20,652 nt of DNA from Syntrophaceae bacterium UBA1163. Its GTDB lineage: Bacteria > Desulfobacterota > BSN033 > UBA1163. Where the stretch lies: the NCBI GenBank assembly GCA_002311635.1, contig DBZJ01000035.1, positions 1 through 20,652 on the forward strand. Direction: 5' to 3'. Below are positions 1 to 6,562 of this stretch, piece by piece (the stretch's first letter is position 1; the number at the start of each line of letters is the position of its first letter). A program made the translations under genes and the position numbers. The notes beneath the pieces are model-generated. The model made no database searches, was not told the origin of the DNA, and worked only from the letters and a program-made list of their open reading frames with translations.

Positions 1-40
1 TCAACGTTGGGACACTACTAATTCGATTTATTCGTTATTA

Positions 41-628
41 TCAGTGGTTCGCGAGGTATTCTTTCACCCCATCAGAATTTGCAACCATTGCGTCTTTTCC
101 ATCCTCCCAGTCCGCAGGACAAACCTGACCTTCGTGGGAGCTGACAAATTGGAAGGCTTTCATAATCCGCATGGCTTCGGCCACGGAGCGACCAACGGAG
201 AGGCTATTGATCGTGGCGTGCATGATCAGCCCTTCCGGACTGATCAGGAAAAGTCCTCGAAGGGAAACCCCTTCGCCCTCCATCAGGATTCCGTAATCTC
301 GTGCCGCCCCTTTATTCAGGTCGGAAAGGAGCGGGTAGTTAAGACTGCCACCGAGCCCCCCATCCTCCCGCTTCGTATCTACCCAGGCCTTATGGACGTA
401 AACCGAGTCCACCGAGATGCCAAAGATCTGACAATTGAGCCCGCAAAATTTTTCTGCGGCTGCGGAGAAGTTAAGCACTTCGGTGGGGCAGACAAAGCTG
501 AAATCAAGGGGATAAAAAAGGAGAAGGACCCATTTTTTTCTGTAATCCGATAATTTGTACCGGCTGATCTGTCCGTCAAAATAGCCTTCGAGCTCAAAAT
601 CTGGAGCGGTTTTACCGACTAAAGACAT
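41..628 (-). CDS. 2-Cys peroxiredoxin (AhpC/TSA family)
   Basis: This 195-residue protein is a thiol peroxidase that reduces hydrogen peroxide and organic hydroperoxides in the cytoplasm. The peroxidatic cysteine is C47 in FYPLDFSFVCPTE. A serine (S44) takes the place of the usual threonine of the PxxxTxxC motif. The conserved active-site arginine is R124 (SLRGLFLI), and the resolving cysteine is C170 in QVCPADW, so this is a typical 2-Cys enzyme. A GGLG segment (residues 90-93) precedes the NYPLLSD motif, but the C-terminal tail reads KEYLANH without the YF pair of the most peroxide-sensitive forms. The ATG is preceded by GGAGG at a six-base spacing. The gene stands alone on the minus strand, with an unassigned gap upstream. 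The reductant (AhpF, thioredoxin or other) is not encoded nearby. The family call is certain. Confidence 0.96.
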   Translation of the reverse strand: MSLVGKTAPDFELEGYFDGQISRYKLSDYRKKWVLLLFYPLDFSFVCPTEVLNFSAAAEKFCGLNCQIFGISVDSVYVHKAWVDTKREDGGLGGSLNYPLLSDLNKGAARDYGILMEGEGVSLRGLFLISPEGLIMHATINSLSVGRSVAEAMRIMKAFQFVSSHEGQVCPADWEDGKDAMVANSDGVKEYLANH

Positions 629-921
629 GATTAAACCTCCACTTTCAGGAAAGATGCTCTCGTCTTAAAGTTAACCACTCCTCATCCAGAAATCAAATAT
701 CGCCCGTAATCCCTCGGAAATCCTATCCTCAGATCGGGGTGGTCTCTCCGGAGAAAACTTGAAGCGGTGCATTTTAGAGATGAACCAAAGCGTAGATCCC
801 CTTAAGACGGCCCCTTCAGCACCGGTCCCGATTTCCCTCTCTCTAATGACCCGCAATTTCAAGGTTTCGGAGGGGAGGCCACTTCGGTCCAACTGCGTAG
901 GAGGGTTACTCTTACTCGCCC
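629..921. other. Intergenic region without a convincing gene
   Basis: This stretch between the peroxiredoxin and the DUF4412-like gene presumably contains the peroxiredoxin promoter. A 73-codon minus-strand frame at 671-892 begins with TTG, lacks a clear ribosome binding site and matches no family I recognise, so it is not called. I see no RNA gene or strong terminator. Confidence 0.5.
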
Positions 922-1638
922 TTACTTTTTCGACGGCTCAGGGACAATTCTTTGATAGCCGGCGGGTGGAAGGAAAACGTCATCCTTCAATTCCTTCTTC
1001 TCGATTTTCTTGACTTCTACCCGGTCAATGGCCCTCAACCCGTAAGTGATCGCATGGTCCTTGATCAAAATGGGAAATCCATAAGGCTTCAGCTTCTCAT
1101 AAATCTCCCGGCCTTCTTTCATCTCAAGCCTGAAATCTTTTGGAAACCCATGGGCCACGCGGTCCATCACCTGTTCTATTTCTTTCATCTCCACATCACG
1201 GGTCACCCAGTTCTCCTCGATCAGCTCATCGTCTGCCAGGACCTCAATCTGTTCCGTCTGAAACCCGTTGATGACAGCCGTTCTGCCGGTCTTTCTCACG
1301 ACGATCTTCCTCTCCTTGGGCTTTATCCCGGGGAATTCGTCTTTCAGCCGTTTCGCTACTTCTCTTTCCCACTCGGAGAGCTTGACTTCGACATAATTCT
1401 TTGACTGGTGGTCAATCATCACCAATCCATCTCTTTTGAAGTCCAGGATCGTCGTCATTCCGGCCTCCTGGTGGTCCGTTCGAAATCGGTAATCCGAAAA
1501 ATAGAGCAACGCTCTTGAAGGGATCCCGTCCTTATCCCTCACCACCTGTTCAACCACCACTCCGGCTAAGCTCTCTACGGGCACTTGCAACAAAAGTGCC
1601 CCTATCAAAAGCGAGAACCATAGAGTCTTCCGTTTCAT
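922..1638 (-). CDS. Exported DUF4412-like protein
   Basis: A 238-residue protein with a clear signal peptide (MKRKTLWFSLLIGALLLQVP, cleavage probably near residue 25, SLAG), so it acts outside the cytoplasm. The mature part begins with a beta-rich stretch (residues 27-85: VVVEQVVRD, ALLYFSDYRFRTD, TTILDFKRDGLVMIDHQSKNYVEV). This pattern is typical of DUF4412 proteins, which are distantly LolA-like. The rest is highly charged and helical. I chose the ATG at 1638 because GGAGATAAAGGAG lies just upstream and the signal peptide follows at once. The frame stays open further upstream to another ATG at 1785, but that extension encodes the start of a different family and is treated separately. The molecular function is unknown; binding a lipid or envelope ligand is only a structural analogy. 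Confidence 0.75.
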   Translation of the reverse strand: MKRKTLWFSLLIGALLLQVPVESLAGVVVEQVVRDKDGIPSRALLYFSDYRFRTDHQEAGMTTILDFKRDGLVMIDHQSKNYVEVKLSEWEREVAKRLKDEFPGIKPKERKIVVRKTGRTAVINGFQTEQIEVLADDELIEENWVTRDVEMKEIEQVMDRVAHGFPKDFRLEMKEGREIYEKLKPYGFPILIKDHAITYGLRAIDRVEVKKIEKKELKDDVFLPPAGYQRIVPEPSKK

Positions 1639-1725
1639 AACGTTCTCCTTTATCTCCTTCGCACCTACGTGTCGAGTCGTTGAGTTACTAATGAGACGTC
1701 CCCATTCCATTTTAATGAGCCTTTT

Positions 1726-1785
1726 TTCCAAGAGGGTGGCAGAGCCTGTGACCGTTCGGACCCCTCCTAAAAACGTCACTCTCAT
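1726..1785 (-). pseudogene. N-terminal remnant of an MBL-fold/beta-CASP hydrolase gene
   Basis: About 20 codons starting MRVTFLGGVRTVTGSATLLE match the characteristic first beta strands of metallo-beta-lactamase/beta-CASP RNases (the MxxTFLGaaxxVTGSxxLL pattern). The ATG even has its own GGGGAG ribosome binding site, nine bases upstream. After residue 20 the similarity stops: the next residues (KRLIKMEWGRLI) lack the expected LLDCG segment, and no HxHxDH motif follows. The frame then runs open into the signal peptide of the DUF4412-like gene. I interpret it as the stub of a deleted gene. The family match is from memory of the motif. Confidence 0.55.
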
Positions 1786-1813
1786 CTGTGTGTGCTCCCC
1801 TTTGGAGTAACTT

Positions 1814-1915
1814 AATACAAACGCGTTAAATCATTTTACATGTAGCGCAAGGCTTTAGCCTTGCTTAAAGCAACCCTAAAGGGTTGCCCTACAAAATATT
1901 TAACGTGTTTGTATT
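1814..1915. repeat. Composite palindromic element (MITE/REP-like)
   Basis: Outer 18-base arms AATACAAACGCGTTAAAT (1814-1831) and ATTTAACGTGTTTGTATT (1898-1915) are inverted repeats with one mismatch. Inside are two perfect hairpins: GCAAGGCTTTAGCCTTGC (1847-1864) and GCAACCCTAAAGGGTTGC (1870-1887). A TGTAG/CTACA pair (1841-1845, 1889-1893) brackets them. The nested symmetry suggests a non-coding mobile or structured-RNA repeat and not a simple terminator. No transposase is nearby. Confidence 0.75.
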
Positions 1916-1940
1916 CGGTCGGTTTTCGGAGTAAAGACCT

Positions 1941-1996
1941 CAACTTCAAACTCCAAACTGATCTCTCGGGGCTCCGAACTCGAAACTCCGAACTTT
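1941..1996. repeat. Degenerate ACTCCGAACTC-type short repeat, copy 1
   Basis: Runs of ACTCCAAACT, GCTCCGAACTCGAAACTCCGAACTT and similar imperfect 7-10 base units occupy the gap upstream of the LOG-family gene. The same units recur near 2798 and 10716. They appear non-coding here. Confidence 0.6.
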
Positions 1997-2099
1997 CTCA
2001 TCAATCATTGACTTTGAACTCTCTTTCTCCTAATATAAAATCTTAAATTAATCAACGAAATTGATTCCCGAGTCACAAATCACGGGATAGGGAGGAACC

Positions 2100-2753
2100 A
2101 TGACGGATCAACTGTATATGATCAATGAGACGGCTGCGAGCGAATCCTGGAGAACGCTCCACATCATGGCAGAATTTGTGGAGGGGTTCGAAGTCCTCGG
2201 GAAATACCATCCTTCGGTGAGCATCTTTGGTTCCACAAGAGCCAGACCCGGCGATGAGGTCTACCAGAAGGCGGAGCAGATCGGGAGGCTTCTTGCGGAG
2301 AATGGGTTTGGCGTCATTACAGGAGGAGGGCCTGGTGTTATGGAAGGGGCCAATAAGGGCGCTACCTCTGCCGGGGGGAATTCCATCGGTCTCAACATCG
2401 AGATTCCTTTAGAACAGAAGCCTAATCCTTATGCCAATGTCACGTTGCATTTCCGCTATTTCTTTGTGCGGAAGGTCATGTTTGTCAAATACGCGGTGGC
2501 CTATATCATCCTGCCCGGCGGGTTTGGAACGATGGATGAGCTATTTGAATCAGTGACACTCATCCAGACGCACAAGATCAGGCCTTTTCCGGTGATTTTG
2601 GTCGGGTCAAATTATTGGAAAGGCATGTTGGACTGGATGAAGGAAGTAGTGCTGAAGGAAGGGAAAATCTCGCCCTCGGATTTGGAAATCCTTCAGTTGG
2701 TCGATGATCCCGCTGAGATCATCAAGATCATCAAAAAAATAGTGGTCCTCTGA
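2100..2753 (+). CDS. LOG-family (TIGR00730-type) nucleotide 5'-monophosphate phosphoribohydrolase
   Basis: This 217-residue cytoplasmic Rossmann-fold protein belongs to the LOG/lysine-decarboxylase-like family, whose members split the N-glycosidic bond of nucleoside 5'-monophosphates (cytokinin riboside monophosphate in characterised cases). Its hallmark is PGGFGTMDE (residues 139-147), with E147 catalytic. R124 precedes it, and the nucleotide-binding stretch GVITGGGPGVMEGANKGA (71-88) is intact. An N-terminal helix of about 35 residues precedes SVSIFGSTRA, as in the longer bacterial forms. GGGAGG stands five bases before the ATG, fixing the start. The gene is monocistronic on the plus strand, convergent with the next gene, whose stop codon lies only about 50 bases away. 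In bacteria the physiological substrate is usually unknown, and no hormone role should be assumed. Confidence 0.9.
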   Translation: MTDQLYMINETAASESWRTLHIMAEFVEGFEVLGKYHPSVSIFGSTRARPGDEVYQKAEQIGRLLAENGFGVITGGGPGVMEGANKGATSAGGNSIGLNIEIPLEQKPNPYANVTLHFRYFFVRKVMFVKYAVAYIILPGGFGTMDELFESVTLIQTHKIRPFPVILVGSNYWKGMLDWMKEVVLKEGKISPSDLEILQLVDDPAEIIKIIKKIVVL

Positions 2754-2797
2754 TAGTTCGCAGTATTTCGTTCGGTGTTCGGAGAAGTAGATTCTGG

Positions 2798-2829
2798 CTC
2801 CGAACTCAGAACTCCGAACTCTGAACTCC
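2798..2829. repeat. Degenerate TCCGAACTC repeat, copy 2, overlapping a gene end
   Basis: The plus strand reads GGCTCCGAACTCAGAACTCC followed by GAACTCTGAACTCCC. Read on the minus strand, it encodes the last residues (VQSSEF) and stop of the Fe-S oxidoreductase, so the repeat has supplied the gene's 3' end. Confidence 0.65.
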
Positions 2830-4995
2830 CTTTGGCTTCACTCTCTCTTCGACCAGTTCCAGAATGTCCATCACTCGAATCCTGTCATCTAAGTTCAATA
2901 CCTTGACCGCAGAGTCGAGAGAGATCATGCAGAGCGGGCAAACCGTGGCCAGGATTTCAGCCCCTGTCTTTTCTGCCTGCTTGACCCGCGTTTCATTGAT
3001 CCGCTTTCCTGCCTTCTCTTCCATCCACATGTGACATCCGCCTCCTCCACAACAGAAGCTCTTGTTTCGACTTCGCTCCATCTCGATAAGGGTGACATCG
3101 GGTATCGTTCCCAATATCCTTCGAGGCGGTTCATAGCCATCGTTGTATCGACCCAGGTAACAGGAATCATGATAAGTGATCTTCCTTGTCCTGTCTCCGG
3201 GAGTCATTGCAATCTTCCCGCTTCGAATCAGCTCCTCCAACAGAGTCGTATAATGGATCACTTCAAAGCCGGCCCCAAATTGTGGATATTCATTTTTCAA
3301 GGTGTTGAAGCAGTGAGGGCAGGTGGTGAGGATTTTCTGAAACTTCATCTGCTGAAGCCGATTCATATTCTTTTCCACATTGACTTGAAAGAGATATTCG
3401 CTTCCCATCCTTCTCAGGTCAATACCGCAACACCATTCTGAATTCCCAAGGACGCCGAAATCCAACCCGGCTCGATTTAAGATGCGAATCAAGGAGGTGG
3501 CCACTTTAATATTTCGGTCGTCATAAGAACCGTAGCATCCAAGCCAGAACAGAATATCTACCTTTTCTCCCGGGCTAACCTCTTTCACCCCCAACTCCTT
3601 CGTCCACCACATCCTTTTCTCCGGATCGAACCCCCAGGGGTTTCCCTTCCGTTCGATATTCCGAAACGCAAAATGCGTTTCTTTCGGGATCTTCCCATGG
3701 TGGAGGACAAGATTTCTCCGGAGGTCCATCAGCTTGACCATGGGCTCGATAAAAACTGGGCAATGCTCCAGACAGTTTCGGCAGGTGGTACATTCCCATA
3801 TTACTTCTTCGGCCACCACATCACCAATGAGGTGAAGCCGCTCTCTCTCTTTCGAAGGCTTCTCCATATGGTGTTTTAAATCCTGTATGACCTTTTTGGG
3901 ATTGAGATGCTTTTGGGTGAGATGGGCCGGGCACGTCTCCTGACAGCGACCGCACCGCGTGCAGGCGTCCAGTTCCAGAAGATTTCTCCATGAAAACTCT
4001 TCAATTCTTCCAACGCCATAGGTCTCTGACGCTTCGAGATCAATGGAAGCCAAAGCCCCTTTGGCCTCTAAGTTTCTGAAGAAGATGCTGAGAGAGGAGG
4101 AGAAAAGGTGAAGGATTCTTGAGAAAGGAATATAGGATAAAAGAGTCAAGGAAAGAAAGATATGGATCCACCAAAGCGCAGAAAAGAAGGCTTTCAGGCT
4201 ACTTTTTTCTTCAAAAAAATTTTTTAGAATCCGCCCCGTAAGCGAAGCCGCCGGTGCCCATTGAGACCAGGACGATTGGTAAAGTTGATTTCGAACTCCC
4301 GCTAATGAAAGGCCCGTCAGGAATACAAAGGAAAGCAGAAGAAGGGAGATGGCATCGGTTCGTTGATTGTCCAGGGCCTTGGGTCTCCCAAGGTACCTTC
4401 TGCAGGCAAGGGATATTGTCCCAATCAATCCGATGCTACCCAGTAGGTCTAAGATCAAACGATAATAAGGATAAGATTCGGGACCAAAGAATCTGATCCG
4501 CAATAAAGGAAAGAACAGATATTCCTGAACGAGGGCAACGAGAATCGAAGAACTCAAGAAAACGAAAGACCAAAAGAGAAGGAGGTGGCTCGTTCCCGGG
4601 AGAAGGCTTCTTAAAACTCCTCGGTGTCCGAAGACGTAGATGAACAATCCCTTCCACCTTTCTTTCGACTGACTCCATTTGCCTTCACCCTTTCCGCGAC
4701 GCCAGAGGCGATATCTGAGATAAAAGCCAAAAAGGACGAGAAAGAGGGCACACCCTCCAAGAAAGTAGAAGAATGCGCCTTTCCAGGTCAGGGGATAACG
4801 GTAGCCTTGTTCCTGGAACAGGACTCCCACCTGATTCAATGCGCCTGTTCTGGGGTCTGTGTGGCAGAGAGTGCAATCAGATCCTGCGATTCGGAGCGCA
4901 TAATATTCCGTGGCCTGAACAATTGAAGGAGGGGAAAAAAGCAGAAAAGAGAGAAGGAAGATAGCGGGGAATAAAAGGATTTTGATTCGGTCCAC
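2806..4995 (-). CDS. Membrane HdrD/HdrE-like iron-sulfur oxidoreductase with N-terminal haem c motif
   Basis: A 729-residue modular redox protein. Residues 1-28 form a signal/anchor helix, followed by a CTLCH haem c attachment site (41-45). Five or so membrane helices lie between about 72 and 290, resembling the cytochrome b part of HdrE/NarI. The cytoplasmic half has two 4Fe-4S sites (C345, C348, C351, C355 and C402, C405, C408, C412). Two CCG domains follow: C487, C522-C523, C559, C562 and C612, C648-C649, C686, C689. These are the non-cubane cluster signature of heterodisulfide reductase HdrD, DsrK and related proteins. The protein probably moves electrons between the membrane quinone/haem pool and a cytoplasmic disulfide or thiol partner. 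Translation starts at a GTG with AAAGGA five bases upstream. The last residues are encoded by an intergenic repeat. The true substrate is unknown. Confidence 0.88.
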   Translation of the reverse strand: MDRIKILLFPAIFLLSFLLFSPPSIVQATEYYALRIAGSDCTLCHTDPRTGALNQVGVLFQEQGYRYPLTWKGAFFYFLGGCALFLVLFGFYLRYRLWRRGKGEGKWSQSKERWKGLFIYVFGHRGVLRSLLPGTSHLLLFWSFVFLSSSILVALVQEYLFFPLLRIRFFGPESYPYYRLILDLLGSIGLIGTISLACRRYLGRPKALDNQRTDAISLLLLSFVFLTGLSLAGVRNQLYQSSWSQWAPAASLTGRILKNFFEEKSSLKAFFSALWWIHIFLSLTLLSYIPFSRILHLFSSSLSIFFRNLEAKGALASIDLEASETYGVGRIEEFSWRNLLELDACTRCGRCQETCPAHLTQKHLNPKKVIQDLKHHMEKPSKERERLHLIGDVVAEEVIWECTTCRNCLEHCPVFIEPMVKLMDLRRNLVLHHGKIPKETHFAFRNIERKGNPWGFDPEKRMWWTKELGVKEVSPGEKVDILFWLGCYGSYDDRNIKVATSLIRILNRAGLDFGVLGNSEWCCGIDLRRMGSEYLFQVNVEKNMNRLQQMKFQKILTTCPHCFNTLKNEYPQFGAGFEVIHYTTLLEELIRSGKIAMTPGDRTRKITYHDSCYLGRYNDGYEPPRRILGTIPDVTLIEMERSRNKSFCCGGGGCHMWMEEKAGKRINETRVKQAEKTGAEILATVCPLCMISLDSAVKVLNLDDRIRVMDILELVEERVKPKGVQSSEF

Positions 4996-5096
4996 GTTTC
5001 CTTTTTACCCCAACCCCGATGGTGGAGTCAACCGATAAAAAGAATGAAGAGGGTTATGCCTCACTCTGCCGTAGAAACGCACCGAGATCGGGCAGG

Positions 5097-5147
5097 GGAG
5101 TCGGACTCCGCTTCATAAGAACTTCGGAGACCCCGCACGGCGCGGGG
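5097..5147. other. Two GC-rich palindromes between minus-strand genes
   Basis: GGAGTCGGACTCC (5097-5109) has perfect six-base arms, and CCCCGCACGGCGCGGGG (5131-5147) has a six-base GC stem with a five-base loop. They lie downstream of the metallopeptidase and upstream of the Fe-S oxidoreductase. Neither is followed by a T tract, so intrinsic termination is not established. The rest of the approximately 200-base gap holds nothing I recognise. Confidence 0.45.
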
Positions 5148-5198
5148 CTCGATCGGAGGATCTAGTCCAGCTTCAGTGAGACATTATCTGAGAGGAGG

Positions 5199-6194
5199 TC
5201 AATTTCGGAAGTGATGAACGCCATCTACGACGTAGTAGGTGAGCAGGGTGGTCAATTCGATCAATTTCTTCTCCTCGTCTTCAGGCACGTACCCCAGTGA
5301 TTCATTTCTGCAGATGGCCTCCCATTGGCGAAGCCTTTTTCGAAGGGTGTGTTTGTTGGACCCTGAGATCCAGAGGCTGACCTGTTCGCTGAGGGGCCTT
5401 GCATGTTTTCGAATCAACTTCCACGCGGGGAGGAGATTTCTCCATCCGTTCCCTGGTTTCACAAAGAGCTCATTCATATCGGTCAGATATTCCTGCAGTT
5501 CTTGATCCAGGATCTCTCCGTCTAAACCCCACCACTCCGATACGGTTTCTTCAATCGCCGTATACGTTCCATCCTGTTTCTTTTCCACATTCAAAGGTTC
5601 TCTCCCGGCAATCTCTTCCATCAACCGATCCACATAAGACAATTTCTCTAATGCGTTAGGCCAATTCCGGTATTTCACTCCCCAATGGGAGCGGGGGTCG
5701 AGCCAGATGGCGAAGGTCTCCGCCCAATCCTCATCCGGATGTTTTTGAGCGTAGTGAGGGTCCCCTAAATAGTGGAGGTGTCTGACATAACTTTTTGACC
5801 AGGGATTGACCCGGTAGAGATACCCATCGCGATACTTCTTGTGAAAATCCCCGAACGTTTCCTTCCAATCCTTTCGTTGCCAAAGTTTATAGGCATAATT
5901 CACCGCATGGCCTGTTTCATGACGAAGGATTTTTACCATCTCCTCATTCGGCGGTGTATCTCCTTCAAGGTCCTCTAATTCGGGCATGGCCAAATAGAAA
6001 GGGATGCTAATCGAAACCCTCTTGTTCACACATCCCCACTCATTCCCAAAATAGAAATCAGGCCATAAGAGAATTCGATGCCCTCTGAGTTCCTTCTTCA
6101 ATCGTTTAAGGGGAGATGCTAAACTTTCGTCGACATCCAGTTCCAGGTCGCCGATCTTGGTCGTTAGAAATTTCTGATAACTGATCTCGTCCAT
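5199..6194 (-). CDS. Putative zinc-dependent metallopeptidase
   Basis: A 331-residue soluble protein with an HETGH zinc motif (H92-H96, in LRHETGHAVNYAY), E93 being the predicted catalytic base. A conserved downstream acidic motif, HPDEDWAETFAIWL (152-165), probably supplies the third zinc ligand (D156 or E159). The combination HExxHAVNYAYxLW plus HPDExxAETFA is what I associate with the bacterial 'putative zinc-binding metallopeptidase' family. No signal peptide or membrane helix is visible, so the protein is probably cytoplasmic. C54 and C293 are the only cysteines I noticed. The start ATG has only a weak upstream AGG/GAG, so the exact start is less certain. The gene lies alone between two gaps, and its substrate is unknown. 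Confidence 0.72.
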   Translation of the reverse strand: MDEISYQKFLTTKIGDLELDVDESLASPLKRLKKELRGHRILLWPDFYFGNEWGCVNKRVSISIPFYLAMPELEDLEGDTPPNEEMVKILRHETGHAVNYAYKLWQRKDWKETFGDFHKKYRDGYLYRVNPWSKSYVRHLHYLGDPHYAQKHPDEDWAETFAIWLDPRSHWGVKYRNWPNALEKLSYVDRLMEEIAGREPLNVEKKQDGTYTAIEETVSEWWGLDGEILDQELQEYLTDMNELFVKPGNGWRNLLPAWKLIRKHARPLSEQVSLWISGSNKHTLRKRLRQWEAICRNESLGYVPEDEEKKLIELTTLLTYYVVDGVHHFRN

Positions 6195-6562
6195 CTCTAT
6201 CAGCCTGTGAGATTTAATCCTAATGTTGAACTAATTCCTAATTTTCGGTTTTAGGAGGGGGGGAGAAGCTCTTTTAAATATGTACATGCTTCGAAAGCAT
6301 TATTACATTCAACATTAGATCTACCATTAATATAATATTCATTTCTCAGGAGGTCAAAATAATTTTTTTCACAATAAAAACTATAATAAATACAGTATGT
6401 TATATACATAATGTGCCTAACACTTTACCCAATTTCAGTCTGTTTTAGGGTCACTATGGCAAATCCATTCTTCATTAAAATGGACGGTTTTCAACCACTC
6501 AATCTACCTATTAAAATAGAATTTTTTGTTGTAAGATTCAGATAAGGGGGCGGAAAAAACTG
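6195..6562. other. AT-rich divergent intergenic region
   Basis: This gap separates the divergent metallopeptidase and thiolase genes, so both promoters should lie here. It is distinctly richer in A+T than its neighbours, especially 6301-6480. A 15-base palindrome ATGCTTCGAAAGCAT lies at 6286-6300, and a TATAAT hexamer at 6382-6387 has no good -35 partner at 17 bases. GGGGGCGG about 10 bases before 6563 is the ribosome binding site of the thiolase. No small gene is convincing. Confidence 0.5.

Noticed and set aside
44..553. Long plus-strand open frame opposite the peroxiredoxin
   Set aside because: It lies entirely antisense to a clear peroxiredoxin with all catalytic motifs, has no family resemblance and is explained by codon bias of the real gene.
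671..892. 73-codon minus-strand frame in the gap after the DUF4412-like gene
   Set aside because: It starts at TTG without a good ribosome binding site, and its product shows no recognisable fold or motif.
952..1404. 150-codon plus-strand frame
   Set aside because: Antisense to the DUF4412-like gene, whose signal peptide, ribosome binding site and domain pattern are convincing.
1814..1915. Considered as a CRISPR array or tRNA-like element
   Set aside because: There are only two different hairpins inside one inverted pair, with no regularly spaced direct repeats and no cloverleaf or CCA features.
5131..5147. GC-rich hairpin considered as an intrinsic terminator of the metallopeptidase gene
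   Set aside because: No T tract follows the stem on the transcribed strand, so I list it only as a palindrome.
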